Below, piece after piece: positions 26,249 through 34,656 of a stretch of DNA of 64,000 nt; position 1 is the stretch's first letter, and the number at the start of each line of letters is the position of its first letter. The translations under genes were made by a program, and so were the position numbers. Source of the stretch: an uncultured Lachnospiraceae bacterium (GTDB lineage: Bacteria; Bacillota; Clostridia; Lachnospirales; Lachnospiraceae); NCBI GenBank assembly GCA_949472775.1, contig CASWVG010000002.1, forward strand, positions 80,051 through 144,050. Reading direction: 5' to 3'. The notes beneath the pieces are model-generated. The model saw only the letters and a program-made list of their open reading frames with translations, was not told the DNA's origin and ran no database searches.

Positions 26249-27130
26249 ATGCAAGTATCGGTTGATAAAAAAAGTGAGAGAAGAGCGGCATATCTCTTTA
26301 TCATTCCTGCGGTCGTCCTGCTGGCGGCGTTTCTGCTCTACCCGGCGCTGCAGACTGTCAGATATGCTTTTACGGACTATAACATTATGCGTCCCGACAG
26401 GATCAAATTCTGCGGATTCAATAATTTCATCGAACTGTTTCAAGACAAAGATTTCTGGATTGCGGTGAAGAATACCCTGCATTTCACCATTTTGGTTGTG
26501 CCTTTCCAGACGGTACTGGCACTGGCGCTTGCGCTTCTGATTTCCTCCAGGAGGAAAGGCGTCTCCATCTTCCGCGCGGCCTACTTCAGCCCGCAGGTGA
26601 CGTCGATGGTTGTTGTGGCGATCCTCTGGACGGTTTTGTACAACTCCAATCCAAACAGCGGCCTGTTGAATGCCCTTCTGGTAAATCTCGGAATGGAGCC
26701 GTGCGGTTTCCTGAATGATCCGAAAAGCGCCATGAATTCCATTGTCTTCATGTCGGCATGGCAGGGGGCGGGTTACCAGATGATGATCTTCCTCGCGGGC
26801 CTGCAGGGCATCCCGAAGGATCAGTATGAGGCGGCCTCTATCGACGGCGCAGGAAAGATCAAGAGCTTCCTCTATGTGACGCTGCCGGGACTGAAGAACG
26901 TGATCTCCTATGTCATTATGATAACGGTTATTCAGGCGATGAAGCTTTTTACACAGCCCTATGTGATGACTAAGGGTGGTCCCCAGAATGCCACCAGGAC
27001 CCTCGTGTACTATGTGTATGAGCAGGGCTTCCAGAAGAGGAATTTCGGCTATGCCTGCGCGGTGGCGGCGGTGTTCTTCGTCATAGTGATTTCCCTGTCA
27101 GTGGGAATGAAAAAAATAATTAAGGCGTAA
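26249..27130 (+). CDS. ABC sugar transporter permease 1 (MalF/UgpA type)
   Basis: About 293 residues with six predicted membrane helices, beginning AAYLFIIPAVVLLAAFLLYPALQ. The ATPase-contact EAA loop is at YEAASIDGAGKIKSFLYVTLPGLKNV. The product pairs with the second permease about 145 bp downstream. AAGGAGGGG before the ATG at 26249 decides the start over a frame that opens inside the upstream gene. The stop codon is directly followed by a copy of the dispersed intergenic repeat. Confidence 0.93.
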   Translation: MQVSVDKKSERRAAYLFIIPAVVLLAAFLLYPALQTVRYAFTDYNIMRPDRIKFCGFNNFIELFQDKDFWIAVKNTLHFTILVVPFQTVLALALALLISSRRKGVSIFRAAYFSPQVTSMVVVAILWTVLYNSNPNSGLLNALLVNLGMEPCGFLNDPKSAMNSIVFMSAWQGAGYQMMIFLAGLQGIPKDQYEAASIDGAGKIKSFLYVTLPGLKNVISYVIMITVIQAMKLFTQPYVMTKGGPQNATRTLVYYVYEQGFQKRNFGYACAVAAVFFVIVISLSVGMKKIIKA

Positions 27131-27224
27131 TGTGAGAAGTACTTCTATTCACTCGCAGCAAAGGCTGCTTCGCGAAGAAGTACTAAGTCTCACATAGGAG
27201 AATGCCCCAAAAGCGGCATTCTCC
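27131..27224 (+). repeat. Dispersed two-hairpin intergenic repeat, copy 3
   Basis: TGTGAG (27131-27136) pairs with CTCACA (27189-27194) around an inner CGC...GCG/GCAGC...GCTGC region with AGTACTTCT and GAAGTACT arms. It is followed by GGAGAATGCC (27197-27206) and GGCATTCTCC (27215-27224). It starts at the base after the permease 1 stop and lies inside an operon. Confidence 0.75.
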
Positions 27225-27274
27225 GTACGGGTTTGGGCATGTAGCCCTGGGAGAGGAAGGAAAGGAGCGTCATT

Positions 27275-28117
27275 ATGACACAGAAACAGAGAAAGCAGAT
27301 AGGCAGTCTTGCCTTTTACATTGGAAACACCGTTATCGCGCTGATATTTGTATCGCCTTTGATATGGATGATCGCGGCCTCCTTAAAGCCGGAGGCGGAA
27401 ATTTTTAAGGGGCTCAATTCAATCTCAACCTTTGTTCCGAAGGCCGCTTCCCTGGCCAATTACCAGGAAGTGTTCAGCCGGATCAACATGTGGAAGTTCA
27501 TTTTTAACAGCCTGTTCTATGTGATGGTTATCATTGTGTTAGACTTGTTCGTCAACTCCCTGTGCGGCTACGCGCTGGCAAAGTTTGAGTTTAAGGGAAA
27601 AAATGCCCTTCTGACGCTGGTGATCAGCCTGATGGTGTTTCCGGCGGAAGCGATTATGCTGCCCATGTACCGTGAGATGGCGGATCTGGGGTGGATCAAC
27701 ACATGGGCATCCCTGATTGTTCCCTTTATCGCAAAGTGCTTCAGCATCTACATGTTCAGACAGTTCTTTCTGGATATACCCAATGACCTGCTGGAGGCGG
27801 CAAAGATCGATGGGTGCGGGCCGATCAAAACATTCTTCCGGGTTGTGGTGCCGATTTCTGGTACCGTATATGCAACCATCCTGATTCTGGATTTTGTAGC
27901 GCACTGGAATGATTTCATGTGGCCGCTGCTTGTGGTGACGGGGGAGGAGAAGAGAACGGTACAGCTTGCGATTCAGACCTTTTTCGGCTCAAAACCGATC
28001 AACTACGGTCCGATCATGGCTTCCCTGACCATCTCGGCCATTCCGATGCTCCTCATGTTTGTGTTCCTGCAGAAATATTATGTGGAAGGAATTGCGTCAA
28101 CGGGCATTAAGGGGTGA
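27275..28117 (+). CDS. ABC sugar transporter permease 2 (MalG/UgpE type)
   Basis: 280 residues with six predicted membrane helices. It begins IGSLAFYIGNTVIALIFVSPLIWMIAASLKP and has the EAA loop LEAAKIDGCGPIKTFFRVVVPISG. The C-terminal VEGIASTGIKG is typical of the MalG-like family. AGGAAAGGAG precedes the ATG. No ATP-binding subunit is encoded with it, so a shared ATPase of the MsmX type encoded elsewhere is expected, as is common for Gram-positive oligosaccharide importers. Confidence 0.93.
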   Translation: MTQKQRKQIGSLAFYIGNTVIALIFVSPLIWMIAASLKPEAEIFKGLNSISTFVPKAASLANYQEVFSRINMWKFIFNSLFYVMVIIVLDLFVNSLCGYALAKFEFKGKNALLTLVISLMVFPAEAIMLPMYREMADLGWINTWASLIVPFIAKCFSIYMFRQFFLDIPNDLLEAAKIDGCGPIKTFFRVVVPISGTVYATILILDFVAHWNDFMWPLLVVTGEEKRTVQLAIQTFFGSKPINYGPIMASLTISAIPMLLMFVFLQKYYVEGIASTGIKG

Positions 28118-28148
28118 ATCAGCCCATAAAATTTAATATATTTTATAA

Positions 28149-28182
28149 ACGGGAGTTTGGCTGGACGAAGCGAAACTCCCGT
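28149..28182 (+). terminator. Hairpin at the end of the sugar operon
   Basis: ACGGGAGTTT (28149-28158) pairs perfectly with AAACTCCCGT (28173-28182) around a 14-base loop. No T-run follows, because the next bases are the -35 element of the following promoter. Confidence 0.6.
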
Positions 28183-28210
28183 TGACATTCTCCGCAAATA
28201 ATTGTATAAT
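28182..28210 (+). promoter_or_regulatory. Strong promoter of the HD-GYP response regulator
   Basis: TTGACA (28182-28187), a 17-bp spacer and TATAAT (28205-28210), both consensus. The -35 shares its first base with the upstream hairpin. Confidence 0.8.
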
Positions 28211-28270
28211 TTATTCGATATTGTCGATCTCATTTGTGACATATTAAATCATAGAAAAAGGAGGGAGAAG

Positions 28271-28291
28271 ATCCGCCGTTTCAGGGCGGAT
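28271..28291 (+). promoter_or_regulatory. Leader hairpin beside the start of the HD-GYP regulator
   Basis: ATCCGCC (28271-28277) pairs with GGCGGAT (28285-28291) around a 7-base loop. It stands just before CGGAGGA, which lies only two or three bases from the ATG, while a second GGAGGGAG precedes the hairpin. Folding would bring the upstream purine run close to the start codon. Confidence 0.4.
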
Positions 28292-28303
28292 TGATCGGAG
28301 GAT

Positions 28304-29398
28304 ATGAGCGAAAATGCAACCAGACAACAGCTGCTGATCGTGGACGACGAGGAAGTAAACAGAACAATACTCAGCCTTATGTTCGATTCTGATTACGATA
28401 TCGTGGAAGCGCCCAATGGAATGGAAGCGATTGAGGCGATTGAAAAAAATGATGATATCGCGTTGATACTGCTCGACGTTATAATGCCGGTCATGGACGG
28501 CTTCGGTGTGCTCGACTACATGAAAGAGAAAGATCTCTTGGAGAAGATTCCGGTCATCCTGATTACCAGCATGACACCTCAGGAGAGCGAGGAGAAGGCG
28601 TACGAGTACGGCATTGCGGATGTGATGCACAAGCCTTTTGAGTCAGCGATTATCAAGAGGCGTGCGAATAACATAATTGAACTTTACCAGAGTAAGAAGA
28701 ATCTGGAGATCAAGCTGAAAGAACAGGAAGTGACGATTCGTGAGCAGGAGAAGGCGATCCGCGAAAACAACGAGTTCATGATCGACGCGCTCGGTTCCGT
28801 GGTGGAGTTCCGGAGTATTGAGACTGGGGACCATGTCAAGCGGATCAAGTATCTGACGAGAATCCTCTTGAAATACCTTGCGAAATATTTCCCGAAGTAC
28901 GGGCTGACGCCTGTGCAGATCGACCAGATTGCGAGAGCTTCTGCACTCCATGACGTAGGTAAGATCGGCATACCGGATTCCATTCTGTTAAAGCCGGGCA
29001 AACTGACGACGGAAGAGTTTGAGGTGATGAAGACCCACACCACCATCGGATGTGAGATTCTGGATTCCTTTAAACCGCAGTACCCGGATGAATTTTACCA
29101 GTACTGTTATGAGATCTGCCGCCACCACCATGAGAGAGCGGACGGCAAGGGATATCCGGACCATCTGGCGGGAGATGAGATTCCGATCAGTGCACAGATC
29201 GTATCTATCGCCGATGTATACGAAGCGCTTGTCAGCGAGAGAGTATATAAAAGTGCATACAGTAATGACGAGGCATATAAGATGATTTTAAATGGGGAAT
29301 GCGGACAGTTTTCGGAAGATGTGATAGAATGCTTTAAGCTTGCCAAGGAGGATTTCTTCAACCTGGTTGAAGTAATCAACATGTTTAATTTCACGTAA
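28304..29398 (+). CDS. Response regulator with HD-GYP output domain (predicted c-di-GMP phosphodiesterase)
   Basis: 364 residues. The receiver domain (about 1-125) has the acidic pair DDEE, phospho-acceptor D58 in LLDVIMP and lysine in HKPFE. A coiled helix (about 125-160, KLKEQEVTIREQEKAIRENN) links to an HD-GYP domain with GDHVKRIKYL, HDVGKIGIPD (H216, D217), HHHERADGKGYPD and ADVYEAL. All expected metal-ligand motifs are present, so hydrolysis of cyclic di-GMP is predicted. It is monocistronic: strong promoter upstream and terminator downstream. A histidine kinase and HPt protein follow, making them candidate phosphodonors. Confidence 0.93.
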   Translation: MSENATRQQLLIVDDEEVNRTILSLMFDSDYDIVEAPNGMEAIEAIEKNDDIALILLDVIMPVMDGFGVLDYMKEKDLLEKIPVILITSMTPQESEEKAYEYGIADVMHKPFESAIIKRRANNIIELYQSKKNLEIKLKEQEVTIREQEKAIRENNEFMIDALGSVVEFRSIETGDHVKRIKYLTRILLKYLAKYFPKYGLTPVQIDQIARASALHDVGKIGIPDSILLKPGKLTTEEFEVMKTHTTIGCEILDSFKPQYPDEFYQYCYEICRHHHERADGKGYPDHLAGDEIPISAQIVSIADVYEALVSERVYKSAYSNDEAYKMILNGECGQFSEDVIECFKLAKEDFFNLVEVINMFNFT

Positions 29399-29413
29399 GA
29401 TAGATCAGGCGAC

Positions 29414-29457
29414 GAAGACTGTAAAACAATAGGATTATGTTTTGCAGTCTTCTTTTT
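29414..29457 (+). terminator. Rho-independent terminator after the HD-GYP regulator
   Basis: GAAGACTGTAAAAC (29414-29427) pairs with GTTTTGCAGTCTTC (29439-29452) with one mismatch, followed by five Ts. Confidence 0.85.
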
Positions 29458-29493
29458 ACAGTATCTTCAAAATAACGGAAAGGAAAGTTTGCT

Positions 29494-29871
29494 ATGGACG
29501 AAAAATTCAGACAACAGTTGGAGGAATGCGGTGCGGATGTGGAGACCACACTGAAACGTTTTATGAACAACGACGCGATTTACCAGAAGTTTCTCGGGAA
29601 ATTCCCCAATGATCCGAATTACGCGAATTTAGGGACGAATCTGGAAACCGGTGCTTTTGAGGAGGCATACAAATGTGCCCACGCATTAAAAGGTGTGGTG
29701 GGTAATCTGGGCCTTACCCCGATCTATGAGAAGGTTTCCACGCTGGTGGAGGAACTGCGCAACAAGGCGGCAGAGGAAGTGGACGCAGCGCGCGCAAACG
29801 AGTTGTGGCAGGAGATAAAAAAGGTATACGAGCAGTTTATCGGCGTGATCAATGAAAATATCCCGCAATAA
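29494..29871 (+). CDS. HPt domain phosphotransfer protein
   Basis: 125 residues, a single histidine phosphotransfer domain. A four-helix bundle is predicted, with the phospho-histidine H63 in CAHALKGVVGNLGL, matching the H-x-LKG-x-x-x-x-LG consensus. It contains no kinase or receiver domain and so should shuttle phosphoryl groups between a kinase/receiver and a response regulator. It lies between the HD-GYP response regulator and a histidine kinase and is followed at once by the dispersed intergenic repeat. GGAAAGGAAAG precedes the ATG. Confidence 0.9.
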   Translation: MDEKFRQQLEECGADVETTLKRFMNNDAIYQKFLGKFPNDPNYANLGTNLETGAFEEAYKCAHALKGVVGNLGLTPIYEKVSTLVEELRNKAAEEVDAARANELWQEIKKVYEQFIGVINENIPQ

Positions 29872-29873
29872 CA

Positions 29874-29967
29874 GTGTGAGAAGTACTTCTGACCACTCAC
29901 GGCGGAGGCTGTTTCGTGGAGAAATACGAAGTCTCACACAAGAGAATGCCTCAACGAGGCATTCTCC
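29874..29967 (+). repeat. Dispersed two-hairpin intergenic repeat, copy 4
   Basis: GTGTGAG (29874-29880) pairs with CTCACAC (29933-29939). GAGAATGCC (29942-29950) pairs with GGCATTCTC (29958-29966). It begins two bases after the HPt stop. Its second hairpin arm seeds the tandem repeat that follows. Confidence 0.75.
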
Positions 29968-30049
29968 ATAAGAAGATTGACATGGAACGAGGCATTCTCC
30001 ATAGAAGGTTGAGATGGAATGAGGCATTCTCCGTAGGAGGTTGACATGG
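29953..30049 (+). repeat. Three tandem 32-33-bp copies of a ribosome-binding-site/ATG unit
   Basis: Units at 29953-29985, 29986-30017 and 30018-30049 each run AA(C/T)GAGGCATTCTCC, then a purine-rich ribosome-binding-like stretch (AGAAG, AGAAGG, AGGAGG), then TTGA(C/G)ATGG. Only the third ATG (30046) opens the histidine kinase frame, and it has the best AGGAGG. Confidence 0.8.
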
Positions 30050-31497
30050 AATTTGAATGGTTAAATTCCCGGGTTGCGGATGAGACGATGGAACTCGTCC
30101 TGCTTTTCAACGAGGAGGGCAGCATACTGTACGGTAACCAGACAGCGGCGGCCAAACTGGAATACGACAGGGATAAGCTGACAAAGTGCAGTATGTCCCA
30201 GATATTCCGGCAGGATTTTCCCAACTCGCCGGATGGGTTTATCACCTTTGTAAAAAAAAGCATGAAGAGCGTCAAGGAGATGACGATGTACAGGAGCAAC
30301 AACTCCTGTTTCTCTGTCAATGTCCGTATTTTTCCGGAAGACGGGATGGATGCCTATCTTCTTCTCGCGGAAGATATTTCAGCGCAGAAAAATATGAACA
30401 TGCGGATCCGCGAACTGAAGGAGAAGGAGAGTGAGAACAACCGGGCGAGAAATGAGTTTACGGCGAATGTCACCCATGAACTCCGCACGCCCGTAAATGG
30501 CATTAAAGGGCATGTGATGGAGCTTGTGGAGGAGGTTACGGATCCGGGTCAGAAAAAGACCCTCGATATCGTACTAAGCTGCTGCGACAATATGCTGACG
30601 ATCATCAATGATATTCTCGATTTTGCGAAGCTGGAGTCCGGCAAATTCGTGATAGACGAAAAGCCTTTTGACTTTCAGGAGATGATAGATAAAGTAGTCG
30701 CAACCCACAGCGCGGTAGTGAATAAAAAAGAACTGCACATGAGTGTGGATGTTGACGAGAAGATTCCAGGGAAACTGATTGGCGACGAACTGCGTCTCAT
30801 CCAGATTCTGAACAATCTTTTGTCCAACGCCATCAAGTTTACCATGGTAGGCTATGTCAATCTGGTTGTCGGAATGACCAGACGGGTCAACGATGAGGTG
30901 GAGCTGTTTTTCATGGTGAGGGACAGCGGCATCGGTATTTCCCAGAAAGAGCAGGATCGCCTGTTCCAGAGTTTCAGCCAGGTGGACGCTTCGATTACGA
31001 GGCGCTTTGGCGGAACGGGACTGGGGCTTGCCATCACGAAGCAGCTTGTGGAGCTGATGCACGGAGACATTCATGTGGAGAGCGAGAAGGGGAAGGGGAG
31101 CACCTTTTCCTTTTCTGTCAAGCTCAAGAGCGAACAGATGCTCGACGACAAGCAGAGCCAGGTCTATGTGAACTGGTCTGAGTACATGAAGGAAGGGGAA
31201 GGGCAGAACGTAGACAGTCTCATGCAGTTTGGTGAGGCGGAAAACAGGGAAGAGTTAAAGAAGCGCATGGATAAGCTTGTGCTTTCCATTGAGATGGGCG
31301 CGTGGGATAAGGCGGAGCTTCTCGCCTCTACGCTGAAAGCGCTGATTGAGTCGTCGGGAGACGAGGATCTGAAGCGGCAGGAACTGCGGATGGAGATGGC
31401 GATCAGAAAAGCCAATTACGACAAGAGCATGGATATGTACGGCAGATTGAAGGATGCGATCACAGAGCGGATCGGAGATCTGTGGAACCAGGAATAG
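30046..31497 (+). CDS. PAS-domain sensor histidine kinase (soluble)
   Basis: 483 residues, no membrane segment, so a cytosolic sensor. A PAS domain (about 10-120) is followed by a short coiled coil and HisKA with the autophosphorylated H144 in VTHELRTPVNGIKGH. The ATPase domain has the N box LNNLLSNAIKFT, G1 DSGIGIS, F box RLFQSFSQVD and G2 GGTGLGLAI. The C-terminal about 110 residues form a helical tail (VDSLMQFGEAENREELKKRMD onward) that resembles an HPt-like bundle but lacks the HxLKG motif. There is no receiver domain, so phosphate probably goes to separate regulators, perhaps through the neighbouring HPt protein. Confidence 0.93.
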   Translation: MEFEWLNSRVADETMELVLLFNEEGSILYGNQTAAAKLEYDRDKLTKCSMSQIFRQDFPNSPDGFITFVKKSMKSVKEMTMYRSNNSCFSVNVRIFPEDGMDAYLLLAEDISAQKNMNMRIRELKEKESENNRARNEFTANVTHELRTPVNGIKGHVMELVEEVTDPGQKKTLDIVLSCCDNMLTIINDILDFAKLESGKFVIDEKPFDFQEMIDKVVATHSAVVNKKELHMSVDVDEKIPGKLIGDELRLIQILNNLLSNAIKFTMVGYVNLVVGMTRRVNDEVELFFMVRDSGIGISQKEQDRLFQSFSQVDASITRRFGGTGLGLAITKQLVELMHGDIHVESEKGKGSTFSFSVKLKSEQMLDDKQSQVYVNWSEYMKEGEGQNVDSLMQFGEAENREELKKRMDKLVLSIEMGAWDKAELLASTLKALIESSGDEDLKRQELRMEMAIRKANYDKSMDMYGRLKDAITERIGDLWNQE

Positions 31498-31530
31498 CAG
31501 GAGGATAGCTGTTTGGAACAGGTCGAAGCA

Positions 31531-31558
31531 TTGACTGCCAAGACCGCAGGAATATGAT
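31531..31558 (+). promoter_or_regulatory. Possible promoter before the second HD regulator
   Basis: TTGACT (31531-31536), a 16-bp spacer and TATGAT (31553-31558), in a 155-bp gap after the kinase. Weak to moderate match. Confidence 0.35.
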
Positions 31559-31652
31559 GCAGGAGTGCAAAATTCCATTGTCAGAGAGCATTCAGACCGG
31601 ATTTTGCATGATGAATGTGAAGGGACTGGACAGTTATGCAGGAGGATAACTT

Positions 31653-32729
31653 ATGGAAAATGAAAATGTTAAGAAAAACGCGCCTGCCATTCTGATTGTG
31701 GATGATATCAGTGTGAATGTGACCATTCTGGAAAACATTCTCACACATGAAGGGTATGAGGCATTGACGGCTTTAAGCGTCCAGGAAGCGCTGGAGCTGA
31801 TGAAGCAGACCAGACCGGATCTCATTCTCTCGGACTTGTCCATGCCCGAGATAGACGGACTGGAGTTCTGCAGGATGTTAAAGAGCGACCAGGCGACCAG
31901 GGATATACCCTTTATCTTTATTACGGTATTGAATACCAGCAAGGAGAAAGAGGAGGCGTTTCTGGCGGGAGCCGTGGATTTTATACCGAAGCCCTTCGAC
32001 AATATAGAGGTTCTGATGCGGGTGAGCAATCACTTGAGCAGTTACCGCATGCAGCAGGAGATGGCGGATTACAATCGCATGATGCACCGGCTGGTGGAAG
32101 ATCAGAAGAATCAGATCGAGAGGGAGCACGCCAGTGTGCTGCGGGCGCTTTCCCGCATTATGAAAAAGAAGGACGACGACAAGGGGACGCATCGGAGCAA
32201 TGTGGCTTACAACTGCAAGCTTCTCGCCCAGGGGATGCAGTTTTCCCCGGCCTTTGAGGACGAGGTGACAGACGAGTTTGTGGAGAATATCGGCATTGCG
32301 GCGAGACTTCACGACGTGGGAAGGTTCCTTATGTCGGAGGAGGAGATCGCGGACGATGGCGGGCCGGACAGGCAGAATTTGGAATATATTGAAAAGTGTA
32401 CGGAATTTGGTGGTGAAGTAATCGGTGAATTCAGCGTGGATCAGGTGAGCGGCGGCGCGATGGAGATGACGAGGCAGATAGCCAGATGTCATCACGCGCA
32501 TTGGGATGGTTCCGGCTATCCGGCGCTTTCGGGAAACGGGATCCCGCTGGAGGCGAGGATTACGGCTGTGGTGAACGACTTTGACGAAATGACGGCGCCG
32601 GGTCACGCAGAGGCAGCCTGCTCCCCGGAAGAGGGATTGCAGAGGATCAGCGAGCGGAGCGGTTTGTACTACGACCCGGATGTGGTAAAGGTGTTCAATA
32701 AGCTCTGGAGCAGGATGAGAACAAATTGA
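31653..32729 (+). CDS. Response regulator with divergent HD-GYP output domain
   Basis: 358 residues. The receiver domain (about 1-125) has phospho-aspartate in LILSDLSMPEIDG and lysine in PKPFD. A coiled segment leads to an HD domain with HDVGRF (H220, D221) and CHHAHWDGSGYP. Compared with canonical HD-GYP proteins the lysine of HDxGK is arginine, and the usual AD-x-(F/Y)D motif reads NDFDEM. Metal binding is probably kept, but catalytic competence is less certain than for the regulator at 28304. CAGGAGGA precedes the ATG. It may be the output of the adjacent kinase. Confidence 0.88.
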   Translation: MENENVKKNAPAILIVDDISVNVTILENILTHEGYEALTALSVQEALELMKQTRPDLILSDLSMPEIDGLEFCRMLKSDQATRDIPFIFITVLNTSKEKEEAFLAGAVDFIPKPFDNIEVLMRVSNHLSSYRMQQEMADYNRMMHRLVEDQKNQIEREHASVLRALSRIMKKKDDDKGTHRSNVAYNCKLLAQGMQFSPAFEDEVTDEFVENIGIAARLHDVGRFLMSEEEIADDGGPDRQNLEYIEKCTEFGGEVIGEFSVDQVSGGAMEMTRQIARCHHAHWDGSGYPALSGNGIPLEARITAVVNDFDEMTAPGHAEAACSPEEGLQRISERSGLYYDPDVVKVFNKLWSRMRTN

Positions 32730-32754
32730 CTTTTATTGAATTGTATGCTTTAAT
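32726..32754 (+). promoter_or_regulatory. Candidate promoter of the che operon
   Basis: TTGACT (32726-32731, overlapping the upstream stop codon), a 17-bp spacer and TTTAAT (32749-32754), about 30 bp before cheR. Confidence 0.5.
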
Positions 32755-32784
32755 TAAAGATGGTAATTTGGGGAGGCAAAAGAA

Positions 32785-33588
32785 GTGATTACCGACGGCG
32801 AGTTTCAACGAATCGTTACCTATGTTAAGAATAATTATGGTATTGATCTGAGCCAGAAGAGAGTCCTGGTAGGCGGACGGCTGGAGAATTACCTCGTCCG
32901 AAACGGCTACGCGAATTATAATGAATATATGGCGAAGGTGGAGCACAACCCGAAGGGCAGCGAGGCGACTGATCTGATCAACATTCTGACCACGAACCAT
33001 ACATATTTTATGCGGGAGAGCGAGCACTTTGATTTCATGAAAAATGTAGCATTGCCGTGGGCGAAATCCAGGACGATGGGTACAAAGGACCTGAGAGTCT
33101 GGTGTGGCGCATCCTCCACAGGGGAGGAACCGTATACACTGGCTATGATTATTCAGGATTTTTTTGGTATAGAGCATAACGCATGGGATACCAGACTTCT
33201 GGCGACAGACATTTCCATGAAAGTATTGTCGCACGCATCCAAGGGCGTATATCTGAAGGAGGATATTGAGCCTCTGCCCGTCAACTGGAAGCGGCATTAT
33301 TTCAAGCAGATCAGCCAGGATGAATTCCAGGTGAAGGATGAGCTGAAAAAGGAAGTCATTTTCAAGCAGTTTAATCTGATGGACCCCATCAGGTTCAAGA
33401 AGAAATTTCACATTGTATTTTTGCGGAATGTGATGATCTATTTCCAGGATGACATCAAATATCCGCTGATTAACCGGATTTATGATCACATGGAGCCGGG
33501 CGGCTATCTCTTTATCGGGCTGACGGAGAGACTGGAGCGTCAAAAAGTGAAATTTAACTATGTTCAACCATCAATTTACAGAAAATAG
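32785..33588 (+). CDS. cheR: Chemotaxis protein methyltransferase CheR
   Basis: Methylates glutamates on chemoreceptors using SAM. 267 residues. A small N-terminal helical domain (ITDGEFQRIVTYVKNNYGIDL) leads to the Rossmann-like domain with TTNHTYFMRESEHFDFM, VWCGASSTGEEPYTLAM (SAM site), LLATDISMKVL and IVFLRNVMIYF. It starts with GTG at 32785, supported by GGGGAGG eight bases upstream. It ends twelve bases before cheB and heads an apparent cheR-cheB-cheY-cheA-cheW-MCP run. Confidence 0.95.
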   Translation: MITDGEFQRIVTYVKNNYGIDLSQKRVLVGGRLENYLVRNGYANYNEYMAKVEHNPKGSEATDLINILTTNHTYFMRESEHFDFMKNVALPWAKSRTMGTKDLRVWCGASSTGEEPYTLAMIIQDFFGIEHNAWDTRLLATDISMKVLSHASKGVYLKEDIEPLPVNWKRHYFKQISQDEFQVKDELKKEVIFKQFNLMDPIRFKKKFHIVFLRNVMIYFQDDIKYPLINRIYDHMEPGGYLFIGLTERLERQKVKFNYVQPSIYRK

Positions 33589-33599
33589 GAGTGCAGAAC

Positions 33600-34625
33600 A
33601 TGAGACCGATTAGAGTGTTGGTTGTAGACGATTCGCTGATGTTCCGCAAGCTGCTTGCGCAAGGACTGGATTCGGATCCGAACATTGAAGTGGTGGCAGA
33701 TGTCGGGGATGTCTATGAGGCGCGGGACGCGATACTCAAGTTTAAGCCCGATGTTATGACATTGGATGTGGAGATGCCGCGCATGAACGGCATAGAGTTT
33801 TTAAAGCGGCTGATGCCACAGTATCCGTTACCCGTGGTGATGATAAGCGCTTTAAACAATAAGGTTTTTGACGCGCTGGAAGCAGGTGCGGTAGATTTTG
33901 TAAATAAACCGTCTAATCTGACGAGGGAACAGTTAAATAACTTTCTGACGCAGGAGCTGGCGGCAAAGGTCAAGATTGCCTCCACCGCAAAGGTGGGCAA
34001 ATTAAAAAGAGTGGACAACACGGCGATCGCGAGCCATATTACCGCGGCGGGCGGCAAGGACCGTATCGTTGCGATCGGTGCCTCCACGGGAGGGACGGAA
34101 GCGATCTTTGAGGTTGTGAAAAGATTTAAGAGAGATATTCCGGGCGTGGTCATTGTACAGCATATGCCGCCCGGGTTTACACAGATGTATGCAGACCGTC
34201 TGAACAACCAGTGTGAGGTGGCGGTGAAGGAAGCGCAGACTGGCGACCGCGTGATGCAGGGACAGGTGCTGATCGCACCGGGCGACAGACAGATGCGGCT
34301 TGTCAAAGTAAATGGCGCCTATCAGGTCGAGTGCCGGGGTACGGAGAAAGTGAGCGGGCATTGCCCCTCCGTGGACGTTTTGTTCAGCTCTGTGGCGAAG
34401 GCGGCAGGAAACAAGGCGGTGGGTGCGATTCTGACGGGCATGGGAGCCGACGGCGCGAAGGGACTTCTGGAGATGCGCAACGCCGGCGCGCTGACTGTCG
34501 GGCAGGATGAGGCGACCTGTGTCGTTTACGGCATGCCGAAGGTTGCTTTCGATATCGGCGCGGTGCAGCAGCAGGCACCAATTACGGCAATTGCAGGGAA
34601 GATTTACAGCCTGTTAAGCAAATAG
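33600..34625 (+). CDS. cheB: Chemotaxis response regulator methylesterase CheB
   Basis: About 341 residues. The N-terminal receiver (VLVVDDSLMFRKLL, TLDVEMPRMNGIEFL) is followed by a linker and the C-terminal methylesterase/deamidase domain. The catalytic serine S162 is in IGASTGGTEAI, the histidine in VQHMPPGFTQMYA and the aspartate in GMGADGAKGLLEM. It removes methyl groups from receptors when phosphorylated by CheA. The ATG at 33600 is chosen because AGGAG lies eight bases upstream. A GTG at 33591 is the first possible start. Confidence 0.95.
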   Translation: MRPIRVLVVDDSLMFRKLLAQGLDSDPNIEVVADVGDVYEARDAILKFKPDVMTLDVEMPRMNGIEFLKRLMPQYPLPVVMISALNNKVFDALEAGAVDFVNKPSNLTREQLNNFLTQELAAKVKIASTAKVGKLKRVDNTAIASHITAAGGKDRIVAIGASTGGTEAIFEVVKRFKRDIPGVVIVQHMPPGFTQMYADRLNNQCEVAVKEAQTGDRVMQGQVLIAPGDRQMRLVKVNGAYQVECRGTEKVSGHCPSVDVLFSSVAKAAGNKAVGAILTGMGADGAKGLLEMRNAGALTVGQDEATCVVYGMPKVAFDIGAVQQQAPITAIAGKIYSLLSK

Positions 34626-34656
34626 ATACTACTTTGAAGAAAGGAGCTGAGCGCAT

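Noticed and set aside
29953..30049. Possible CRISPR array
   Set aside because: Only three units, directly adjacent with no spacers, containing a ribosome binding site and ATG. No cas genes are present.
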